From Sphingomonas paucimobilis (lineage in GTDB: Bacteria > Pseudomonadota > Alphaproteobacteria > Sphingomonadales > Sphingomonadaceae): 14,419 nt of DNA. Below, piece by piece: positions 7,981 through 14,419 of this stretch. The notes beneath the pieces are model-generated. The model had not been told where the DNA came from. It made no database searches and was given only the letters and a program-made list of their open reading frames with translations. The stretch lies in the NCBI GenBank assembly GCA_945860425.1, contig CAMAQU010000020.1:1-14419 (forward strand). The letters run 5' to 3'. The position numbers and the translations under genes are program-made. Positions within the stretch are counted from its first letter, which is position 1. Each line of letters begins with the position of its first letter.

Positions 7981-9198
7981 ATGACATCAGCGGCGGCAAA
8001 CCCAGTTCGGTTAACCATTGGGGTCGGCTTTTTGACCTTGGCCTGCATTGCTCCAGCTGAATTGCCCGCTTCTGCCGAAGCAGCCTCTATCCAAAAATCT
8101 TCATCTTCTAAAAATGATAAGGCATCTGGCGCTCCGGTGACGCTCAAGCTGCGCTCAACTGGCCATTCCATCAGCATCATGTTGCCGCCAACATCGCCTG
8201 AGCCAACCATCAACGATTCCGCGCGTGCTGCGCCGGTAGAATTGACCACCGCCCTTCGGACCTTGTGGTCCGCCTTTCCGGGCAAGGCAGGCATCGCGGT
8301 GATGAAGGGCGATGGGTCTTGGCTGGTCTCCTATCGCGGCGATGAACCGATGCCGCAACAAAGCGTGTCGAAGCTGTGGGTGTCCATCGCTGTGATGGAC
8401 GCGGTCGATAAAGGTGAGCTGCGCCTTGAAGATAAGGTGACACTCCGCAAATCGGACATGACCCTTTTTCACCAGCCAATCGCATCGCTGATCGGACCGG
8501 ATGGCTATACGACAACAATTGCCGCCTTACTCCGCCGCGCGATGACACAAAGCGATAATACTGCGAATGATTTTCTCATGCGCCGAGTTGGCGGCCCATC
8601 CGCCATTCGGGATGTTATTGCCTCCAAGCGACTTGGGGCCATCCGCTTTGGCCCCGGAGAACGGCATTTTCAGGCCGCAACAGCGGGCATGACGTGGCGG
8701 CAGGAATATAGCAGCGGCTGGGCCTTCCAAAATGCCCGGGCATCCCTGCCCCTGAGCGTGCGCAAAAGCGCCATGGACAAATATGTGGCAGACCCGATGG
8801 ATGGCGCGACACCCGCCGCCATTGCGCGCTCGCTGGCCCGGCTGAAGCGCGGCGAATTGTTGAGCGCACAATCCACCCGCTATTTGTTGGGCGTGATGGA
8901 ACAGACGACCACAGGCCGGTCGCGGCTTAAGGCGGGCGTCCCTGCAGGTTGGAAACTGGCCCACAAGACAGGCACCGGCCAAGATTTGCAGAGCAGAACG
9001 GCGGGTTTTAACGATGTGGGCATTATGACGGCGCCAGATGGCACCAGCTATACCGTTGCCGTGATGATCGCGGATACAAAGGCCCCCATCGGCTATCGTC
9101 AACGCTTGATTCAGCAGGTTGCAGCCACCGTGGCCGCCAGCCACCGTGCCAGCCAATTTGCATCCCGCACCTCAGGCACCTCAGCAGGCACAAACTGA
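7981..9198 (+). CDS. Exported class A beta-lactamase-like serine hydrolase
   Basis: This 405-residue protein carries the active-site motifs of class A penicillin-recognising enzymes: S128-V-S-K131 (the S70xxK73 equivalent), S191-D192-N193 (the SDN130 loop) and K329-T-G (the K234TG motif). E227, in GPGERHFQ, lies 34 residues after N193, exactly the spacing from N132 to E166 in class A enzymes. The usual LN after that glutamate is replaced by HFQ. About 102 residues separate E227 from K329, against about 68 in classical enzymes, so the region AGMTWRQEY to ADPMDG looks like an insertion. A hydrophobic signal segment (about 9-28) indicates export, followed by a Ser/Lys-rich linker. The substrate could be a beta-lactam, a peptidoglycan peptide or another ester; sequence alone does not decide. 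It lies 48 bp upstream of polA on the same strand. Confidence 0.88.
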   Translation: MTSAAANPVRLTIGVGFLTLACIAPAELPASAEAASIQKSSSSKNDKASGAPVTLKLRSTGHSISIMLPPTSPEPTINDSARAAPVELTTALRTLWSAFPGKAGIAVMKGDGSWLVSYRGDEPMPQQSVSKLWVSIAVMDAVDKGELRLEDKVTLRKSDMTLFHQPIASLIGPDGYTTTIAALLRRAMTQSDNTANDFLMRRVGGPSAIRDVIASKRLGAIRFGPGERHFQAATAGMTWRQEYSSGWAFQNARASLPLSVRKSAMDKYVADPMDGATPAAIARSLARLKRGELLSAQSTRYLLGVMEQTTTGRSRLKAGVPAGWKLAHKTGTGQDLQSRTAGFNDVGIMTAPDGTSYTVAVMIADTKAPIGYRQRLIQQVAATVAASHRASQFASRTSGTSAGTN

Positions 9199-9246
9199 TC
9201 GGCAAAAGCAGTCGCCAAATTGTCGCCCGCTTGCTAATCCCCCATC

Positions 9247-12036
9247 ATGGGCGATCAAAAACATCTCTATCTCGTTGACGGGTCTGGCTATATTTTTCGG
9301 GCCTATCACCGCCTTCCACCGCTAACCAATATTCACGATGAACCCGTTGGCGCTGTCTATGGTTATACAACCATGTTGTGGAAGCTCGCAGATGCGCTGC
9401 ACAAGGCGGATGGGCCGACCCATATGGCGGTCATATTAGACGCGTCGGGCAAATCCTTCCGCAATGAAATTTACGATCAATATAAAGCCCACCGGCCGCC
9501 TGCCCCGGAAGATTTGGTTCCCCAATTCCCGATGATCCGGGATGCGACGCGCGCTTTCTCGCTACCGTGCATTGAGGAAATCGGGCTGGAAGCTGACGAC
9601 ATTATTGCCTCCTATGCCAAGGCCGCCCTTGCAGAGGGCTGGCTTGTCACGATCGTGTCGACCGACAAGGATTTGATGCAACTGATCCAGCCCGGTCTGG
9701 ATATGCTCGATCCGATGAAGAGCGAGCGGTTAGGCCCGCATGCCGTGATCGAGAAGTTCGGCGTCGGCCCGGAACAATTGGGCCACGTTCTGGCACTCAT
9801 GGGCGACAGCGCGGATAATGTCCCCGGAATCCCCGGCATCGGCCCCAAAACCGCGGCCAAGCTGATCCAGGAATTTGGCACTGTCGAAGCCGTGCTCGCC
9901 GCGGCCCCCGGTATGAAGCCCTCCAAAATGCGCGAAAACCTCATCGCCCATGCGGAGATGGCCCGGCTCTCCCATATATTGGTGACTTTGAAAGAAGATG
10001 CCGCTTTGCCGGAGCCTTTGGAGGATCTTCTTCTCAAAGAAATCCCAGAGCCACCCTTGCGGGCGTTTTTGGAACATCATGGCTTTTCTTCGCTGCTCAA
10101 AAAACTGGGCGGAGAGCCGGGTCGCGCTGATCATCAAACGATGAAGCTGATCAAGGCGGAAGCCCGCACTGGCGCGCCAGAGGCTGCCGTCGAACCCGTA
10201 GCCCAGGTGTTTGATCGTGATGCCTATGCCTGCATTCAAACCGAAGCTGATCTCGCCAGCTGGATTGCAGAGGCCCATCTTGCGGGTGTCATCGCTGTCG
10301 ATACGGAAACCGACGCGCTAGATGCCATTGCGGCGGGCCTAGTCGGAGTGAGCCTTGCGACAGGGCCGAACCGTGCATGCTCTATTCCGCTGGCCCATGG
10401 CGGGAATGACCTGTTTTCAGATGCGCCCAAGCAGATCCCGATGGCAACGGTACTGACTATGCTGAAGCCGCTTCTCGAAGATCCATCGGTTCTCAAAATC
10501 GGCCATAACATCAAATATGATCTCCATGTCCTGACCCGTTATGGGATTGATGTGACTCCAATCGACGATACGATGGTTTTGAGTTTCGATCTGGATGCCG
10601 GCAAGCGCAATCACGGCATGGATGAGCTTGCACTCACCCATCTGGGGCATAGTTGCATCGCCTTTAAGGATGTCTGCGGCTCCGGCAAAAACCAGCTTCG
10701 GTTCAATCAGGTCGAACTAAAGACAGCCGCGGCCTATGCCGCCGAAGATGCCGATGTCACGCTGCGCCTTTGGCACGCCCTAAAGCCACGACTATCGGCA
10801 GAACAAGCAACACGGGTCTATGAACGTGTGGATCGCCCGCTCATTCCCGTCCTTGCGCGCATGGAGATGCGCGGCATCAAGGTTGACCGGGAAGAACTCG
10901 CCCGCATGTCCGCCGAATTCTCAGATGGCATTGCGGCTCTGGAAATCGAAATCCATGGTCTGGCCGGAGAGCCGTTTTCGGTGGGCAGCCCCAAGCAATT
11001 GGGCGAAGTCTTATTTGGCAAAATGGGCCTGAAGGGTGGAAAGAAGGGCAAGTCGGGGGATTATTCAACCGATGTGACCGTGCTGGAACGACTGGCGGAT
11101 GATGGCGTTGAGATTGCTCGTAAGGTGCTCGACTGGCGGCAATTGTCCAAGCTCAAATCCACCTATACCGATGCGCTGCAACAGCAGATCAACCCCAAGA
11201 CCGGACGTGTCCACACCAGCTATAGCCTCACTGGTGCACAGACTGGCCGCCTCTCCTCCAACGATCCTAATTTGCAGAATATCCCGATCCGTTCAGAAGC
11301 GGGGCGGCGTATTCGGCAAGCCTTTGTGGCAGAGCCGGGCAACGTCCTGCTGTCGGCAGACTATAGCCAAATCGAACTGCGGCTGGCAGCGCACATGGCT
11401 GATGTCCCCGCGCTGAAGGACGCCTTTGCCAATGGCGAGGATATTCACGCCCGCACCGCGCAGGAGCTGTTTGGCGAGGTGAACCGCGACACGCGCGGTC
11501 GGGCCAAAACGATCAATTTCTCGCTGCTTTATGGCATTTCGCGCTGGGGTTTGGCGGGCCGCCTGGGCATATCAGCAGATGAAGCGCAGGCGATGATCGA
11601 CCGCTATTTTGAACGTTTTCCCGGCATTAACCGCTACATCAGCCAGACCCAGCAAATGGCGCGCGAAATGGGCTTCACCGAAACCCTTTTTGGCCGCAAA
11701 ACGCATTTCCCGCGTATCACCAGCCAGAACCAGACCGAACGAGCTGGCAGCGAACGGGCCGCCATGAATGCCCCCATTCAGGGAACGAGCGCCGACATTA
11801 TCAAGCGCGCAATGGTGCGGATGGAACCTGCCCTGCTGCAAGCCGGGCTCCCCAATGTTCGCATGCTGTTGCAGGTACATGACGAACTTGTCTTTGAACT
11901 TCCCGAAGGCGATGTGGCCGCCGCCTGCCCAATTATTGAACGGGTGATGGCAGAGGCCGCGGAGCCTCTCGTCACAATCGACGTTCCTTTGGGCATTGAA
12001 ATTGGCAAAGGCCGAACTTGGGGTGATGCACATTGA
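9247..12036 (+). CDS. polA: DNA polymerase I
   Basis: The 929-residue enzyme fills gaps and removes RNA primers during replication and excision repair. Residues 1-300 form the 5' nuclease domain (LVDGSGYIFRAYH, STDKDLMQL, GDSADNVPGIPGIGPKTA). The proofreading domain is intact: D352 and E354 in DTETD, D425 in GHNIKYD, and Y497 with D501 in YAAED. The polymerase domain has motif A (D705 in SADYSQIELR), motif B (R752, K754 and F758 in RAKTINFSLLYG) and motif C (D879 and E880 in VHDELVFE). Positions are within a few residues of the E. coli enzyme, with D705, Y497 and D501 numbered identically. The Phe at 758 is the usual residue at the dideoxy-discrimination position. The 48-bp upstream gap has no clear Shine-Dalgarno or promoter, so transcription may come through the serine hydrolase gene. 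The stop codon overlaps the next gene. Confidence 0.98.
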   Translation: MGDQKHLYLVDGSGYIFRAYHRLPPLTNIHDEPVGAVYGYTTMLWKLADALHKADGPTHMAVILDASGKSFRNEIYDQYKAHRPPAPEDLVPQFPMIRDATRAFSLPCIEEIGLEADDIIASYAKAALAEGWLVTIVSTDKDLMQLIQPGLDMLDPMKSERLGPHAVIEKFGVGPEQLGHVLALMGDSADNVPGIPGIGPKTAAKLIQEFGTVEAVLAAAPGMKPSKMRENLIAHAEMARLSHILVTLKEDAALPEPLEDLLLKEIPEPPLRAFLEHHGFSSLLKKLGGEPGRADHQTMKLIKAEARTGAPEAAVEPVAQVFDRDAYACIQTEADLASWIAEAHLAGVIAVDTETDALDAIAAGLVGVSLATGPNRACSIPLAHGGNDLFSDAPKQIPMATVLTMLKPLLEDPSVLKIGHNIKYDLHVLTRYGIDVTPIDDTMVLSFDLDAGKRNHGMDELALTHLGHSCIAFKDVCGSGKNQLRFNQVELKTAAAYAAEDADVTLRLWHALKPRLSAEQATRVYERVDRPLIPVLARMEMRGIKVDREELARMSAEFSDGIAALEIEIHGLAGEPFSVGSPKQLGEVLFGKMGLKGGKKGKSGDYSTDVTVLERLADDGVEIARKVLDWRQLSKLKSTYTDALQQQINPKTGRVHTSYSLTGAQTGRLSSNDPNLQNIPIRSEAGRRIRQAFVAEPGNVLLSADYSQIELRLAAHMADVPALKDAFANGEDIHARTAQELFGEVNRDTRGRAKTINFSLLYGISRWGLAGRLGISADEAQAMIDRYFERFPGINRYISQTQQMAREMGFTETLFGRKTHFPRITSQNQTERAGSERAAMNAPIQGTSADIIKRAMVRMEPALLQAGLPNVRMLLQVHDELVFELPEGDVAAACPIIERVMAEAAEPLVTIDVPLGIEIGKGRTWGDAH

Positions 12037-13508
12037 GCAGCAGCGCCCCGCATGCGGGCGATGACCTTCAGGCTCTGGCCAAGGGTGGTCGCACAAATGT
12101 AGCAGGTTTTTTCATGCGCCTCATCGCGCGCATTCCATTCCTCATCATCGGGGGGCAATGGTATGGCGCTGAGGCGCTGGGTCGCCTTGCCTATGCTATC
12201 ATCATCGTTGAATTTGCCGCCCAATTGGCAACGCTGGGCCTAAAGCGCGGCTTGGCCCTTCATTTGACGGGTGAGGGCAAGGAAAATGGGGCTTGGGACG
12301 GACTCGTCGTCGTTCTGCTAGCGACGTTCCCGCTCACCGCCTTGTTGATGATCTTCCCCCAAATCATGTTCCCCAACAGCACGATCAACCGGCTTGATTA
12401 TCTGCTCCCGCTCATTGTGCCTGCGCTGGCGGCGTCAGACCTGATGCTCTCCGCCCTTGCCTATCGCTTTGATGTCGGCGCAACCGTGCGAGCCCGGGCA
12501 ATCATTGAACCTTGGACAATCAGCATTGCGGCCTTTGCTCTGGCATGGAGCCTCCCGCGCGACGGCTTGCTTGTTGCCTATGCGCTGTCCATGGGGGCGG
12601 CATTTATTGCCTCGCTCATTCCCTTTCTGAAGACCTATGGCCTTCCCAAGAACTGGAAACCCCGGCCAAATGCGCTGTGGGCCTTAACCCGACGCAACGC
12701 CCCGCTTGCGGCGGCAGATGCCATTGAATGGGGGTCCCGGCGGATTGATCTGGCGATCCTAGGCCTGTTCGTCTCCCCGGCGACCGTTGGGATTTACTGG
12801 GTCGCCCAACAAGTCGCCTCGCTGCCGCAAAAGCTGAAGACCAGCTTTGACCCCGTTTTGGGACCCGTCATCACCCGACGGCTGGAGGAAAATGATCGTG
12901 CAGCTGTCGCCCGACAAATCAGCCAAGTCGGCTTTTGGATTTTGGCGGCGCAGCTTGGCGTAGCATTGACATTGGGCATTCCAGCAGGTGGGATATTGGG
13001 GCTGATCGGACCGGGGGGGAGTTTTGTCGGCGGGACAGCCGCACTTGCCTTCCTCTTGGCCGCAGAAGTTGTGGCCGCCCTTGCCGTCGTCAGCGAGGCT
13101 GCCCTTGTTTACATCGCGCGCCATCGCAACATGCTGATTTCATTCGGGATGATTGGGCTGCAAGCGGTGCTTACAATCGTGATCCTCTATGTTTTACAGA
13201 AAGAGGGACTGGACGAAACTTGGATCGCTGCAGGTGCGGCTGCGTCGCTCTGCCTTGCCCTTGCGGTCGGGTCACTCGCCAAATCGCTCTTGGCGCGTGA
13301 GATGCTGGGCGCACCCGTTTCCGTCTGGCGCTGGCCGCTTGTGTCTGCCGCATTTGTTGCAGTTTTGGTCGGTCAGATTTTCATCCGACTGCCTGAATGG
13401 GTGGAGCTTGCCTTTGGTATACCGGCAATCTTGGGCGTTTATTGCTGGGTGATTTGGAAACGCGGCTTCCAAGAGGAAGACCGCGTTCTGTTCCGCCGCC
13501 TGAAATAA
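12033..13508 (+). CDS. Polysaccharide/O-antigen flippase-type membrane protein (MOP superfamily)
   Basis: This 491-residue protein is strongly hydrophobic throughout, with about 12 probable membrane helices (for example near 90-110, 122-145, 160-175, 178-198, 300-325, 335-362, 370-388, 398-415, 432-452 and 458-475). The segments GRTNVAGFFMRLIARIPFL, YGAEALGRLAYA and GIYWVAQQVASLPQKLKTSF are characteristic of Wzx-like lipopolysaccharide or polysaccharide exporters, which flip lipid-linked glycans across the inner membrane. The glycan is unknown, and no glycosyltransferase genes are adjacent. The proposed start is TTG at 12033, sharing TTGA with the polA stop, with GGGGTGAT just upstream as Shine-Dalgarno. 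No in-frame ATG occurs before residue 28, which is already inside conserved sequence. It may be translationally coupled to polA. Confidence 0.87.
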   Translation: MSSSAPHAGDDLQALAKGGRTNVAGFFMRLIARIPFLIIGGQWYGAEALGRLAYAIIIVEFAAQLATLGLKRGLALHLTGEGKENGAWDGLVVVLLATFPLTALLMIFPQIMFPNSTINRLDYLLPLIVPALAASDLMLSALAYRFDVGATVRARAIIEPWTISIAAFALAWSLPRDGLLVAYALSMGAAFIASLIPFLKTYGLPKNWKPRPNALWALTRRNAPLAAADAIEWGSRRIDLAILGLFVSPATVGIYWVAQQVASLPQKLKTSFDPVLGPVITRRLEENDRAAVARQISQVGFWILAAQLGVALTLGIPAGGILGLIGPGGSFVGGTAALAFLLAAEVVAALAVVSEAALVYIARHRNMLISFGMIGLQAVLTIVILYVLQKEGLDETWIAAGAAASLCLALAVGSLAKSLLAREMLGAPVSVWRWPLVSAAFVAVLVGQIFIRLPEWVELAFGIPAILGVYCWVIWKRGFQEEDRVLFRRLK

Positions 13509-13526
13509 AGCCGCCGCCCCGCTTTA
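13506..13526. terminator. Possible short hairpin between convergent stop codons
   Basis: TAAAGC (13506-13511) and its complement GCTTTA (13521-13526) flank a 9-base GC-rich loop. The arms contain both TAA stop codons, of the flippase gene (plus) and purH (minus). An alternative stem pairs CCGCC (13511-13515) with GGCGG (13529-13533). With no T-tract and a weak stem, a bidirectional terminator role is only a possibility. Confidence 0.25.
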
Positions 13527-14419
13527 ATGGCGGAAATGGCGCATCCCGGTAAAGACCATGGCCAGCCCAGCCTCATCGGCGGCGGCAATCACATCCTCAT
13601 CACGGATGGACCCGCCCGGCTGAATCACCGCCGTGGCCCCCGCCTCAACCGCGGCCAGCAAGCCATCTGCAAAGGGGAAGAAGGCGTCAGACGCAACCGC
13701 GCTGCCAAGGGTGCGGGGCTGGTCCCAGCCATAGGTTTCGGCCGCTTCGCGTGCCTTAGTGGCGGCAATCCGGGCGGAGTCCCGGCGGTTCATTTGCCCG
13801 GCCCCAATACCTGCCGTTACGCCGTCTTTGGCATAGACAATTGCATTGGATTTGGTGTGCTTGGCAACCGTCCAAGCAAAGAGACAGTCTTTCAGCTCCT
13901 GCTCTGTTGGCGCCCGCTTGGTCACGACCGTCAGCATATCCTCTGTCACACAGCCATTATCCCTGCTCTGCACCAGATAACCGCCTGCAATGTTTTTGAT
14001 ATTGAGGCCCGGCCGCGCTGGATCGGGCAAGTCGCCTGTGATCAGAAGACGAAGGTTCTTCTTCTTTGCAAAGGCCGCGCGCGCGGCTTCATCCGCTGCT
14101 GGGGCTGCGACGACCTCCGTAAAAATCTCACACATGGCCTCCGCCGTCGGGCCATCAAGCGGACGGTTCACGGCGATAATCCCGCCAAAGGCCGATACTG
14201 AATCGCAGTGCAGCGCATTGCGATAGGCCTCCAAAAGCGTCGCCCCACTGGCAACGCCGCAGGGGTTGGCGTGCTTTACAATGACGACAGTCGGCGGCCC
14301 GCCCCGAAACTCGCTCAGCAGCTCCAGCGCGGCATCGGCGTCATTATAGTTGTTATAGCTCAGCTCCTTGCCCTGAAGCTGCTCGGCCTGCGCAATGCCA
14401 TGCACATGCGGGCCATTGG
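13524..14419 (-). CDS. purH: Bifunctional AICAR formyltransferase/IMP cyclohydrolase, C-terminal part
   Basis: About 298 C-terminal residues are present; the frame stays open to the window edge, so the N-terminal IMP cyclohydrolase domain lies beyond 14419. The visible part is the AICAR formyltransferase domain, which adds the formyl group from 10-formyl-tetrahydrofolate to AICAR in the penultimate step of purine synthesis. Supporting sequence includes GKELSYNNYNDADAALEL, the catalytic Lys-His in KHANPCG (14256-14276), SVSAFGGIIAVNRPLD, AWTVAKHTKSNAIVYAKDG, GIGAGQMNRRDSARIA, SDAFFPFADGL, QPGGSIRDEDVI and the terminal FTGMRHFRH. No lesion is visible. A GTG at 14403-14405 could look like a start but is internal, because coding continues upstream (NGPHVHGIAQ). 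It converges on the flippase gene with 15 bp between stop codons. Confidence 0.97.
   Translation of the reverse strand, partial: NGPHVHGIAQAEQLQGKELSYNNYNDADAALELLSEFRGGPPTVVIVKHANPCGVASGATLLEAYRNALHCDSVSAFGGIIAVNRPLDGPTAEAMCEIFTEVVAAPAADEAARAAFAKKKNLRLLITGDLPDPARPGLNIKNIAGGYLVQSRDNGCVTEDMLTVVTKRAPTEQELKDCLFAWTVAKHTKSNAIVYAKDGVTAGIGAGQMNRRDSARIAATKAREAAETYGWDQPRTLGSAVASDAFFPFADGLLAAVEAGATAVIQPGGSIRDEDVIAAADEAGLAMVFTGMRHFRH

Overview
The window reads as ordinary chromosomal DNA of an alphaproteobacterium, most likely a sphingomonad. This is inferred from the style of the encoded proteins (a PolA starting MGDQKHLYLVDGSGYIF, a sphingomonad-like two-domain M16 protease, a compact RNase R), moderately high GC by eye and tight gene packing. 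I could not run a database search, so the taxon is an inference. I see no tRNA, rRNA, CRISPR array, insertion sequence, prophage gene or plasmid function.

Left part (1-2747, minus strand): RNase R (rnr), followed 2 nt after its stop by an unrecognised 164-residue protein with a C-terminal membrane hairpin, probably co-transcribed. Centre-left (2864-5785, plus strand): a large exported M16 zinc peptidase, divergent from rnr across a 116-bp gap. It converges on, and overlaps by 44 bp, an S-formylglutathione hydrolase gene (fghA, 5742-6584, minus). Upstream of fghA lies a roughly 200-bp stretch without a confident gene, then a DUF808 (YedI-like) membrane protein gene (6783-7718, minus).

Centre-right (7719-7980): a divergent control region with a 21-bp-period direct repeat and a 7-bp inverted repeat ahead of an exported class A beta-lactamase-like serine hydrolase (7981-9198, plus). 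Next on the same strand are DNA polymerase I (polA, 9247-12036), with all polymerase and proofreading motifs, and a polysaccharide or O-antigen flippase-type membrane protein (12033-13508), whose probable TTG start overlaps the polA stop codon. At the right edge the purine gene purH (13524 to beyond 14419, minus) converges on the flippase gene with only 15 bp between stop codons.

The genes serve RNA turnover, DNA repair, formaldehyde detoxification, envelope proteolysis and glycan export, and purine synthesis. They do not form one pathway. I found no convincing new multi-gene system. The points most worth checking are the unknown rnr-linked membrane protein, the unusual sequence of the beta-lactamase-like protein and its upstream repeats, the polA-flippase coupling, the M16/fghA overlap, and the ambiguous stretch at 6585-6782.
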